A stretch of DNA of 64,000 nucleotides, taken from positions 24,026,646-24,090,645 of the forward strand of contig NC_088311.1 in the NCBI RefSeq assembly GCF_910592395.1, given 5' to 3'. Source of the stretch: Lineus longissimus. Taxonomy: Eukaryota > Nemertea > Pilidiophora > Heteronemertea > Lineidae. The notes under the pieces are model-generated. The model was not told the DNA's origin. It saw nothing but the letters and a program-made list of their open reading frames with translations, and did no database searches. Below, piece by piece: positions 34,966-48,100 of the stretch. Each line of letters begins with the position of its first letter. The stretch's first letter is position 1. The position numbers were made by a program, and so were the translations under genes.

Positions 34966-37900
34966 GACTCCATAAAGCGCTATTGAGAGCATTGTAGCGA
35001 ACGATAATAACGTTGTTCGACGTACTGATTTCAGATATGAGAATGTTGCCCCGACCAACTCATGACCACCACCGTGATCACCACCACGACGACCTTCATT
35101 TTCCATTCAACGGTGTCCTTGACCTTGGATGATTTCTAGCTAATGAGAGATACATGTATCTGCATGCACAGCATGGATATTTGTATTCATACGACCAGAG
35201 AGTAGCAAGCGACCTAAATAACCAAACTGGTATCGATTGAATATCGAGCTGAGCGAGGTGTCACTGGATAACTCTGTAAATGCCATCATTGAAGTGATAA
35301 ACATTGTTTCCTGAATAAATACTGGAACTGCTTGCTTTGTGGGTAACGATAGATTACATACAATTTATACAAAATATAGTTACATACAATTGGTCTAAAT
35401 AAAAACAATGAGATCACTTGTTCAACTAGAGTTGGTAAATAACTTAATACCCATGTGGCTAAGTATAGAACTTCGCAGTTATTAAAACTTGACATTTATC
35501 CGTATTATTGCCTATAGTACAACTACAACGGTTTCAAATGTACTAGTATAGAATGTCAGGAAAACAAAGGATTATATTATCCGCTCTGAGGAATAGACGG
35601 TTATGTCTGTTAAGAACCATTTACCATCATCCCTCGGAATTCAATAGGACAGGACAGTTTTCTCAACGGGAATTTTCCGTCAGCCACCGGCTTTCCAGCA
35701 ACTCAGACCTAGACGGAGTGGGTATTTTTGATCGAACAAGGCAGGTGTTTCTCGTAAGCTGCTTAAGAAATCCACTGAATGTGCTGTCCCTTAGGACACT
35801 TAGCTGGAACAATCTGATAGGGCAAGCGACGATTACCAGCAAGTTGTCGTCGGACAGAGTGATGATAGACGCCTTGAGAATGTTCCGTTGCACCTGCTAA
35901 TATCGATCTATGTTGTTTAGCTTCGATAGGAATCTATTCAAAAAGCTCTTGCAAAACAGGATGGTCAACCGGTTGGATGGTTTTATCAATGACTCTTATA
36001 CCAGTTTCAAGAATCCCACGTTTACCGATATTTGATCAATTCCAGCGGCTGTATTTCCGACTGTCGACGTGGAAAAGACTATTGAAATAGCCCTTCTTTG
36101 ATATAGAAAGGGGTAAGCGCGTATCAAATCGCCATGCACATCGCAGAAGCGCGAGCGGCCATTTGTGAAAAATGTTGAGCCCCCTTGCTGTATTTTTCCA
36201 TGTTGAGAAGTTATTATACCGTATCGAGTTGGAGAAGGAGCTGATTACTGTAACGGGGCTCAGTGTCAAGACCTTTGTGAAATATGCTTGCTAGTCATTT
36301 TGTTGACAATGAACCGAACCAATAACGATAGTCCTGGAGCAACTACGACTTTAAGTAGCGTGCGAGTACGAGTACTGTCGATCGGTTTTCAGTACTTATA
36401 TCGAATTACTAAGGAAACCGCTCGCTCTTCCCATTGCCATGGAAACAAAACGCTTCTTAAAGTATGCAAGAAGGCCTATTAGCATTAGCTAATGTTTTTC
36501 GTGCTAACCTTTGATTGCATGTTACATATGGTGCTGTTGACGTATTCGCTAAAACAAACTGAAGGTCACGTCCAAATGCCACTGGGGGTGGCGATTACTT
36601 TGGTAGCTTAATGGCTTCATGGTATCGATTGCGTTGCTGTTTGAACAGTTGAAAGCAAACTGAATATATTGCCGGGCCCGGGTCATAGGGGAGGATGGTA
36701 CCATCGCCGATTACAAGAAGTCAATTAAACCAAAGTCACACTAATAGCTTAGACTCATCCTGACATATCCAAACTCGACTACTGGGGAGAGCCAGCTTCC
36801 AATTAACATTCCCTATAAGGAGACTGCCATCGAACACATCTTTGTAAGAAAGAGGGTAGATTATTTTGCCTCCTTGACGCATAAAAAGTTGTAAATTCAA
36901 CAATGTTACAAACACGAATCAAGACATACTTGGAAAACGTTATTGAGACAATTTTAAGGCCGAATAACCGACGACTATGCTAATGACGACTGGGTATTAT
37001 CAGCGACATTTCCCGAGGGGATAACTACTAACGAAGCCCACTGTTTGAGGATACCTCATTAGGGAAAATGGCGCTCCCCATTAATTCGAAGCGAATGATC
37101 AAGATACAAATATTATGGTATGGAAGTTTGTACCTACCCATTATAGTTTGTCAGTGGTCGTATACATGATTAAATTCCGGACGCCACTTCATTTAAAAGT
37201 CCTTCATGAGAATCAGTTACAGTGATTCATGAGCTTCACGATGCTGACGCAATCTCTGTTATCTGGTGTGACAGTGATGCCTTTGCAGGGCAAGTTATTT
37301 GTTGTCACACGTACGTACATACATGTACACTCTGGGAGTTTTGCTTTCAATCGTCCTACTCCTCGAACACAAATCAATAGGATGATCAAGATACGCGTAT
37401 ACATGCACACTATGGGAGCTTCTTTTAAAACTAAAAGATATGATAAACGAGTGTCGCTTGAACGGATAGCGCACAGGACATCAAGGCATACCAGAGTAGT
37501 ATGTATCTCGTCGTTCGTAGAACTTGTGAAATCTGCCTCTGTCCCCAAACAACTAAATGAAGGCCACTCCAAGCACAGGCCCCCGCGCGTCTCTTAAATA
37601 ACTTTGCATAGTTCCATCCTCCTACCAACGCGCCATTAACCTCAACAAGGACAAGACATGAAATACGTTCGAAAATTTCAAACACCTCATTCCATTGACT
37701 AATAGATTTTCCAAATGGCCATTAAAAAACTCCTTTTGCCGAATATCGCTAGATGGGAAGCATTAACTAGAAATTTACGAGGGTGAGTTTTTTCACTATA
37801 AGACAAGTTGATTAACGAGTACTATTACCCCAATGCTTTGTGGCATGATAGTTACTTCAATTTACGTATCAAGATGGTACCAGTCCTATGCTGGTGTTGC

Positions 37901-38656
37901 GAGAGTCAATTAAAATACCGATTACGGGCCGCAGGAAAGAGACAGTAGGCTCGCCAGACTCATTTGTGGCCGATGAACTTCAGGGGCGAAAGAAGCTGAA
38001 AGAGTTGTCTTTCAACTCGTCAAAAATCATCCGACAAAGGATTCCAGCGTGTCTATTGTCCAATTCTTCGCAACCCGTTACCGGTACTTATTGTAATCAC
38101 CGCACTACTGCGATAAAATCTATTGGGTGTCCATTTCACACACACCATCGCGTCGCACAATATTTACATAACGGCAATTAACGCTCGTAGATTAGTTCTT
38201 CTCCAACAACGATAGTTAGCTAACTCAGTGCTTTGAACATAATAGAGCGACTGAAATGTACTACGGATATATTGTTGTATTCCTATTTTGTCGACAATAT
38301 AGCCACTATTAATCAAATTTCATCTCTGCATTGGTGAAGCACTATGTTTGAAAGTTGTTAATATATCCCTTTTGTTATGTGGAACCACTTCGAGTTGAGA
38401 TATATTGTTGTGTCTAAACATTACTGTTTACTAACGTGGCGGTACGTCTTAACGCTGGGATTTCAACTAAAAGCATAACTACGCCCCCCAATTTTATGCC
38501 AATATCACAGTCATATGGTCGCATTTTTCCACGAGGGAAACATCGAAATACGTGAAACACTCACAGCTGTTACACCGGCCTCAGGAATATAGAGTGGTTG
38601 CACGTGACATCAGCATCCGCCATGTTGGAGGGACAGACAGAAGAAAGCAAGCCCAG

Positions 38657-38729
38657 ATGACCATGACAGCATTAGATCCCGTTATGTCAGGCATGACAAA
38701 TCATTGTTATGCCCTCCAACTTGGCTCAG
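38657..38729 (+). CDS. Orphan candidate first coding exon, phase 1 end
   Basis: ATGACCATGACAGC opens a 24-codon frame (MTMTALDPVMSGMTNHCYA...) ending CTCAG before a strong GTATGT donor. It would splice in frame to any of the phase-1 exons from 46339 onward, making it a possible alternative start of the gene at 42004. No direct evidence links them. Confidence 0.3.
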
Positions 38730-39954
38730 GTATGTATAGTATGTTATCCAAATCCGCAAAAATATGATTTTCACAATGACTTATAATTGTAATGAAAAAG
38801 CAAGTCACATTCGGAAACATGTGCAATTAGATATGTTATATGACCCCGTTTATGTATCACGGTCGATCAATATGAAAACAACAAAACATAGAGTAAGATA
38901 TCAAAAGAAACACTAACTTACATCTATCTTCAATGTAAGTAGTAAAAGGCTGAAACCTTGGTCATGGAGGGATGGGTCGTCCGGTCTGATTTCCAGTGTT
39001 TATCTCTATCGTACTTTGAATCCGTGTGACGAAAACCGCAACAGATCGGGATAGTGCCGTACTTTCTGTGAGAACTTTATTATCACCTAATCATTACCTA
39101 ACACTTCATGACGTCGTACATGGTCCGCGTTGGCTGTGAAAAGACCTAGGATGTCAAGCCACTTCCGGGTCCGGAAGGCTACAACGCGTTGGATTAGCAC
39201 CTCCAAGATGAAACATCGTCAAATGTTGTCATGATATTTATGATGACAAAACAAGGAGTTTTTGCCGTTTCAAGAAATCAGACTTCATTAATATCGAAGC
39301 CTGATCAGTCCTAGCTGATCGACGCTCGCACTTTTTTGGGTTACTGCTATTTGGAGAGGATCATGGATGACCGTAGCCTGAAACAACGATTGACACTACG
39401 CTCGATGCCAAGATCTTTGTAGGACAAGAAGATGGCATTCATCCATATAATCGCATGGCGACATCAAATGCACCATACGATGCCACTCCCTTGGATGAAA
39501 ATTGACAGAACCATTGAACTGACATTTAAAGAAATCATTCCCTTGCATTTAAACCCACGTGAGGAAGTCCAAATATAGAAGATGTGGTATTTACAGAGCC
39601 ATTTTGTTGTTATTGCTGCCGTCAGTAGAAAAACTTATAACTTAAATATATATATATGTATACATCATAACCTGTGGAATGATTACCAATTATTGGTTCC
39701 TCGAGCACCATATCTGGATACATCTCGAGACATTATCACATAATGTGCACTGATATAATTCTGAAGAGTGTTAAAACACTGTCATTATTGGCATATAATG
39801 AAACATAGAATACTGGTTCGCCCACTTTTTGTCGTAAAGTGGATGATGCATGTATATGTTGCGTAATAAAATGGATCATAGGCTCATCCGTTGATAGTGC
39901 TATTGTGGTACTTATTTAGCGATGATTGCACGCTAGATCATCTTCACTATTGGA

Positions 39955-40250
39955 TAAGAATTTTGGCTGCGGTTTCAAATTCAGTTGTGGAGATCGTCTG
40001 AATTTCGACCGGTGTCTCAGTATATGATTATTTTTTCTAAGTCAGTCTTAATTCAGTGTTAAGGAATGACTGAACTTGACTTTGGACAGGTGTTTTAAGT
40101 CATGATTACTTTTTTCTAAGTCAGTCCTTATTCACTGACTCTGAAAGAATGACTAATTTGGGCAGCGGTGCCAAATCCAGTGATGGGGAATGTCTGACAT
40201 TGGACAGGTGTCTCAAATTATGAATCCAGTTTTGAAGAATTACTAAAAAT
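39955..40250. repeat. Degenerate tandem repeat
   Basis: A unit built of GGxAGCGGTxxCAAATxCAGT, GxCxGGTGTCTCA, TATGATTA and TTTTTCTAAGTCAGTC recurs about two and a half times at roughly 80-185 nt spacing. Confidence 0.6.
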
Positions 40251-42003
40251 TTGGAAAGCAGTTGGCAATTATTCAGACTGAAATTTGTTTATCAATCACT
40301 CTGAAATTACATTTAGCAATGCTCATACTGAAAGCAACAAATCCCGTGGGTTTCAGAAATAAATATTTTAAAGAGCGTAATTCAATTAGTGCGATACATA
40401 CATGTGATACTGTAGACAACGGAATAAGTGGCCACCCAGGGAAATCAGAAAATGCATAGATTATGACTCATGTATACAATGAAAGGCGAAGCGAAGTTGA
40501 GCCACTGAAATGTGCCACTGTCGTACAGTGTATAGGCCTTCTCTAGTTTTCTTCTTCTGCTAGTCTTTGCTTCCTTTTTTGCCTCTGTCGCTACCAATGC
40601 AGAAGCCATGGTTTAGAAACCAGAATGCCATCATTGTTCACCGACAACATTCAATACTGCGCCTGTAAAAAATGTAACGATCCTGTCGCCGCCGAAATGT
40701 CAAGCAATGCAAATACTCTTTTTAAAAACAACATTGTGTGTTCTCCCTCGGTTATGCCGGATAAAACTGGCCGGATGTGTTTTACGGTACTGGAATGCAA
40801 TAGCTATGCCAAGGACACAAGGGATAACATCTCGAAAACAGCACTGATGCCAAACAAACGGTCACAGCGTTATCCGATCATAATCGAAATTTCAACATTT
40901 GTACATTCATCGAAATCGAACATTATTCTTACCTTAGCAGGTAATCCCATGTCCATATGGGCGCTCATTTAGCCACCATATGCAGACAGCTAGCCCCTAT
41001 CCGCTGACAGCATCAAGCACTATGACAACCTTGCCGACAGAAGACGAACGCACGCCCACGCTTTCCCATGCTCGCGAGCGTCGCGTTGTTCTGCATACGA
41101 ATTAAAATCTTTCGTCGGTATAACCAGGCACGAGCTTTTATGAACATCCCACTAGATGGGGTAAAAGTACTGTGAGATTCGTGAGGAAGAATAGGTATGC
41201 TTAACATTTAATGCTGAACAGAACATCACTAAGTTTGGTTAGCTATCAATGATCAACAATATGAACGCGAATTAAGTGACGAGTTACAAGTGACCACGTG
41301 ACTGTAAACCTAGCCTTATAAGGTAATGAATGTGTCACATGACTGTCTATGACAGATGGCACTACTGAAGTGTCCGTCATTTTGGAGACTTGTGGATGAT
41401 ATGAGTAACAAGAAGGGCAAGGTTATTTACGACGGTTTACTGTTTTTGTCGATTTACCGCTGTGCAAGGGATAGTAGTCCTAGGGCTGATAGTCCTTGTA
41501 ACAATAGCCCGCATTGCTAAATGTTTTGGTTAGGGCTGCTTAATTGATCAAATACAATGCTACCGGACTATGACTCCAGGGGGACTATATCCGCTGTCAC
41601 ACCGCCACCAATGTTGTGACAATCGTCTAGTAAATATCAACACAGTTTCCAATATGTGTGTGTTACACCTGTATACTTACTTCACGTGTTCCGCACTTAG
41701 CTGTGATAATCAAGTTTAGTTTGATACAGTATTCACATTTGATCAGCTCAAACATACGAAGTTTTCACAGATTAACTCACCTTGTAGCCACGGGGAGCGC
41801 TCAATTCAAATGGACAGTTGATCCGACCATATCCGCTGATATAATCAATTTAGACCAATTAATCGTCGTCGGGGCAACGCTAAACAATGTTGGTTTGCCC
41901 TCGGTTTTAGGTTAGTGTTAACTGGTGGCCCAAGCAGTTCGAACGTTAAGAGGATCCCTAGCATTTTTTGCATTTTATAACTTTTAGGACTTTCAAATTC
42001 AAA

Positions 42004-42103
42004 ATGGGTTGCAATTCAAGTTCACCGGCCCCAGCCGATGGTAGTAGAGCGAAGCAAGAAGTGAAACCACAGCCACGGGATGAAAAAATAGAAGATAACC
42101 AAG
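42004..42103 (+). CDS. Modular gene exon 1: MGC start, lipidation motif
   Basis: ATG in AAAATGG context; MGCNSSSPAPADG continues with Lys/Gln/Glu-rich residues to a GTACGT donor, ending in phase 1. Confidence 0.7.
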
Positions 42104-45100
42104 GTACGTGAGATTTTACTTTCTTGTGCGGTCAATGATTGTTTAAACATTTGGGACTTGAGGCCTAAGTGTAGACAACGTCAAGCAAATGTCGTATTTG
42201 TAAAAAGGGATTTATTTGAACATAACCAGGCATATTTTGGTTTTTCGGGCTTCTGTTTTGACAGTTTTGTATCGACAAGCGAGTCGTTAGGCTGGTGTAT
42301 AACATAGACTGTACGACTTTCTTGCCATGATCTCTCCATCATGAGAAATTATCATTGACTGACATAGTAACAAGATTGTCATACACAGTTAATTAAGGAT
42401 TGCGTTGTGTTTCTGTTCTTTAGAAACGAGTAAGTTGAGATGTTGGCCGAATTGCAGTCATGGAATCAATGTTGCAACGAATTATGAGAACGTAACATTC
42501 CGTATTTCCTGAAAATATTATAATACATGTACAAAGTAATTAAGATCCAACATTTGCCTTGATATAGGTTTTGAGAACTATCGGCTATGATCTATCTGTA
42601 TCGCTACGCGTGGCCAGGGAGACGCGTATGCGTACAGTATTGAAAAATGAGTAATGGTGGTCAAGGCGTCTCAAGTAAAAATATCATGCATTACATTCGC
42701 TGTGTCAAGTCATCATCAATTAGAAGAGTATATTTGGCAGCCCAATCAGCGTGTCAATATTAGGCTTCATTCGTGGCCGATATAGATACCAACATGACTA
42801 AGGCGGATGCCTTGCGACCTATCTAAATTGCTTTCAACAGCAGTTTCAAGAACGCCCTTGATATAAAGATATATCAAGTATCAACCCAAATCTGAAGAAT
42901 GTGCGTGTCAAGTTGGGGCTATCGATCTGGTCTGCAGGACATAGGTCTTTTTAAGGGATCGTTTAAAAAAATTGCGAAAGTTGTTTGAATCTAAATACTG
43001 AAGTTTTCAATTATTTCATCGCGCCATGTCATTGTAGCACTGTCAGGTTATCCGAGTGGCTCAGAGCATCTTCGTCTTTCGTTTTAACGGAAACAAAAAC
43101 TCATCGGACTATCAGAACTTGTAAGACTGGGGTCCCGGTCACCGCCTCTATTATAACATGCAAGCACTGTACTAGGTACAAGTATGCCATGTATGTGAAC
43201 GTCTTAGCTTAGTTAAGTATTTTATCTCAAGTTATCAGATGCAAAAATAAAGAAATACACTGCATGAAATATATTACTAAGGACCTATACGTCAGTTGCT
43301 ATTGGTACTGACGTCCTAAGATATAAATATCACACCCATTAAAAAAGGTCAAATGTGATAACAAAGACTCAGTGTCTGACGGGTAATTTACGGTTCATCT
43401 CCAAAATAGGCCCAGTGTGAAACCAATGAAGACACGGTCATTACTTCGTTAAATTAACCCAAAGACCTAAAAAATACTCTTTGAGCAAAATTGAGCTTTG
43501 TTAAATACGTCGATAACCATGGCTCCTTGTTACAACAAGCACAGTCAGTGGTCTCGTCGAGTTGGTGATCGCCCGGTCGTAATGTGACCATCTCAGTGTG
43601 ATTAGTTAAACACCAGTGCGAGCATCGAGCCATGCCTGGCGGTTACCAACGACTTTGGACATCATTGCATGGTTAGTGGCTTCTAATGGCGACGTTCCAC
43701 TATTCTATCGGAATGCACTCTTGACAACGTGCACACACAGACAGATTCCGGCAATGTCCCAAGTTTCTGTATGATATTTAGTTGAGAGTCTGTTGATATT
43801 GGACTGTAAAGACCCCTGTACATGATCTCGGACACATTTACCTCCTTCAGCCTAACATATTTTTACTTTTTTTAGAGAATTTTCACTCAAATTTTACCTG
43901 GCATGATTACCAAATGTTAATGTGTCAATCAATATACATGTATATACCGTTTATATTGGTCAGCATACTAAATGGACTATAAAAGCTATATGCATAGCTA
44001 TCGGTTGACATTCCAGACAATGACTACCCTGCTAATCTTGAGATGAGATAGCAAATAAGGGCGTCATTTAATCGGCTAAGCGGTGTTTATTTACTTCTGC
44101 ATTCTATTGTCAAATCAATTATCAATCAATAATGCACTTGAAGATCTTTCATACTTACTTTCACTTGTTATGTCATGACCTGTTTTACCATGCCGTTGGA
44201 CAATCTTTTTTTCCGTGCTTTTGGACAATCTTAGACTGTCCTATGTGTATGTCACATGTACTCAAGAAAAAATTAAGACACATACTTGATCTAGTATCAA
44301 TGTACTTTTTATTGGGATTGCATGCTATAACTTTGACAACAGAAATCTTGAAAACTGCAATGAACGAGTCTATTCTGGCCATGGGTTAGGCTTAGAAAGC
44401 TACCTCTTTAATGCTGTTGATTTCCCTCTTTTGGGTCGCAGGCCGTTTTTACTCATTTTTTTACTAAGGAAATTTGCAAACGAGTAGTAACCAGAGACAT
44501 CAATATTGTCTTTGGATAAAGCTTCAACAACTTTTTAGGGAGAGTTGTTCCCGGAAATGCACCCGAATTACACTCCTTCAAAGTATTGAACTAAGGCCTA
44601 CACGGGCATATCCATCCTGTTCGAGTAAAGGGGTCGGAGAATATGACATATATTTCTACCCAGAGATAACACTTGGGCAATATCTCAACGACAATTAATT
44701 TTTTTCCATGACCGTTTCAGTCACCATTGATATGAAAGGTAAGATTTGGTAATGGGCCAGCTTGCTGCATAGGGTAGACCGTAGATATAAGTCTTCACTG
44801 AGGTGAAGTTAAAAGCATTTGTGCCGCACTCCGATCATTTTATGGTAAAAAGATTTTTTGAGGTGGGAGTTCATCGATTATAGCCCTATCTCAGCTTTTT
44901 TCTATTAAAATTCATACACATGGTTATGGGTCTGAATTCATTGCACAGGAGTGGATGGATACACGAGCAACTTTAATTACTGGGTTTGTGACACCAAGGT
45001 TAATTGCTGTTGCGTAGACGCCGGATTTGTTCAAGATGAAGCGTACTCTACGTGTACCACTTTCTGGTTTGAACAAATGAGTTGTCTTGCTGTTCGGGGC

Positions 45101-48100
45101 AACCTCCAACACGAGAAGGCCAACTTCATTATCACCCTCATGTATACTTCTTGAAATGCTGTACATTTGAATGCATTCTTTGATGTCGGATAAGGCAGTT
45201 TCTACGTTCTGAGCCGAGGAAATGGCTTAGGAAGCCATTCAGAGGACTGTCCAACGTTTAAACATGGCTTGCTTTGAACCATCCGTTGGCAAGGAAAGAG
45301 CATATTAAACCAGTAATCTCTGGCTATAATTGAAGCGGCTGGCAGAGCGGGGTCATGGTCTGTGATCCAATTACACATTTAATTCATTTGTTTACATTGA
45401 TTACCGCGTTGCTAAGGAGCCATTCATTGATGTTAGTCTCAGACATGATTTTTTTTCTAACACAGTGGGATGTCCTCGGCTGATCGTTGAGCCGACATCA
45501 CTCTGGTGCATCGGTTTAATATTCTTGGGCTTAAATCGCTCGATGGTCACAAACAACCTAAGTTTATAAGTGCCGTTCAGTGACACATGGAGATTTTGAC
45601 GAATTATGTATCGGAGTTAAATCTTCTACAAACCTAAAGCCATGTGTACACTGATAACATTTTCTTGTCCATAGGTAAAAACGACCATATGTGTACCCAA
45701 ATGAAATGAATAAACCTGATAAAAGTTGTGTGCAAAACACGTGCAGTGATGCATTATGCACTGAAGAATGCGTGCTATAACGTGAAACTGTTCAAGTCTC
45801 CAATGCACACTATTCGTGGCAGCTATAAACAAATGCAGTCTTGAATAATTAATATTTTCCTATTGTTAATGGCCATTGAATGTTATCGACCACCTTTTAA
45901 AAGCAGTATGCGAACAATTCTAGATTCCTAAACTGCATACTGTAACAGAAAAAAGATAAATATAGTAGGAGGGAGATTATGGACTCTAGAAACTGCACAT
46001 GGAAGTTTGGTTGCTCTGATGCGTACATCAATTAGTTTGATAATGACGCCAAGCTTAATGGCGACAATTTTCTGTGTTTAGGGAACCAATTGATGTGTAC
46101 CTGTATATGCCTCAACAAAACCGTGACACCGCAGACTGCTAACATACTTCAGCTTACTCTATGTACACGAAATGTACTTTACATTGACTAGGATTTCCGA
46201 AATTGTAACTGAATCAAGCGTAGTTTATATCAGCGTCAGAGTGTATTCCCAATTCCAATATCAGTATGAATAACAAAAGGTAATGAAAATATAAGTTTAA
46301 GTAGATTTTTCAATTTCATCATTTTTGTGTCATTTCAGAAGGAGGTGAAGTTCAAAAAACCGAAGAAGAAGGTAAGCGTTATTATTGGTTGATTAGTTAT
46401 GACGTCAATAACATGCTAATTGATATTTACACTCCCTGTACCAGCATATCCTACATAATAAGTGACTGAATACATTTCAATTCTTTTTTATAGTTCACCA
46501 TTTTGAAAATAACGAATTTTGATAATCATTGTATTTTGACTGATCATTACTTATGTTGTGACAAGTTTCACCAGGCCGGCTATTTATGTATTGGCTATTT
46601 CAATTTCAAAACGAGCCTATCAAGCTCCAGCATAAGCATTCCACGCCAAGCATTTTCATTACCTAATCGGACATTATCCCTGCGCAGTTTCTTTGCATTA
46701 TAATAGACCTAAATATAGCAGCACCCTGCCTCGATTAATATTCGATATTATTTTTACATCTTCAATCCCAGCCTGATATTTTTAATGGACTGATGTTATT
46801 CTTGCGACCATGAGGTCAAATCACCATCGCTGAATTCTATATTGAGACATTGCTATGGACGCTGTTAAAATGCGTCCATAGCAACGGTTGCTAACAACAG
46901 GTTTCCTGGCGGGTGATAATAAAAGATGGATTATATCAACTTGGTCACATAAATATCGGAGATGGTGTGTGTCCTCCGACAGTGTGAGAGAAATCTAAGC
47001 ACCTGCACAAAATCAGCAATAATGTACTGCCGACTGTATGGAGGAAGTTGGTGACATCCTGTATGATTTCAACTATCCTGCATTTTCTACCGTCACTGGG
47101 GGTAACTTTGAATACCATCCAGAAAAAAAATGTCGTAGGAGCAAACGTCTGGAGTAGGGAAAATAGGGAGCCTACTACCAGCAGTTCTTGTGAATACTAA
47201 AGAAAAAAACAGCGCAAAGTTCGTTGACAATATGCATGTTTATATGAAGCATTAAATTTCCATTGTGAGCTGTCGAAGCATAGAATAAGCTGATTGAACA
47301 CAATGACTAGTCAAACTTGATAGGGATAGTTTTGACTATGTTGTATTTTGCTCACATAGGCATATCCACTGACACGCGTTGCAGTGCACGAATCAGCTGT
47401 GTAAAACCAGTGACCCTGTGGTGAGAGTCACTTAAAGCAGTCTTATGAAAAAGATTATTGGTCCATATTGTGATATATTGCATGTGATGGTGTAAGCCAC
47501 GGCAATGTAACCAAGGCCAAACAAAGGCACCGACCACTTAATCAATTTCTTTCCATTTCTATGACACCAGGGGAGTATTAAAAGCTTCATGACTTTTGCT
47601 TACCTCGTGGCTCTCAAAGTGCAAGGCGAAGGATTAGAGGAAGCAAACTTGTGCAGGGTACTCCATCAGTCAGTCCTCCCTAGTCGAAATCTCGACAAAA
47701 TTACAAAACATAGCAGTCCCTGCGGCTATACAGTTTTTCAAATCGGTATATACGCCACAGGTAGACCATTGTAGGACATCATGATTTTAGGCCTAAACCA
47801 TCAACATTTTATTCATCGGAGTTGGATTTAGAGCATGATCACCATTAAATGCCTATTTCCACTGACATAGGTCGCATCTACGGAATGACGTCACAAGATA
47901 CATCGCAGGAACCAGAAGAGACACCGCAAGGTATTGTAACGCACGGTGTCGTCTGCTAGCTCTCTCGACAGAACAAAGCGTGCTCAAGTTCAGTTGTCAG
48001 TTTTATTTCGATTTATTGGTTGCAGTGTCGAGATTGCTTCCGACTTTCCCACACCGTTGCAAATTGCGCAATGCTATCATTTCATTAAGGTTCTGTGCAA

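Larger units (their letters stand above)
31377..42003. other. Gene-poor intergenic region, 10.6 kb
   Basis: It contains the neurensin upstream region with a short degenerate repeat (31557-31679), a retrotransposon relic split by a MITE (34180-34965), a degenerate tandem repeat (39955-40250) and one candidate first exon (38657-38729). Larger open frames (35553-35900, 37213-37597, 40625-40972) are not recognisable, and two of the three are matched by open frames on the opposite strand. Confidence 0.55.

Noticed and set aside
37213-37597. Overlapping open frames on both strands with two similar ACATGxACACTxTGGGAG words
   Set aside because: The words form a short imperfect direct repeat only; no coding evidence on either strand.
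40625-40972. 115-codon ATG frame with several cysteines
   Set aside because: No conserved domain, no splice partners and no repeat of the cysteine spacing; left as unannotated.
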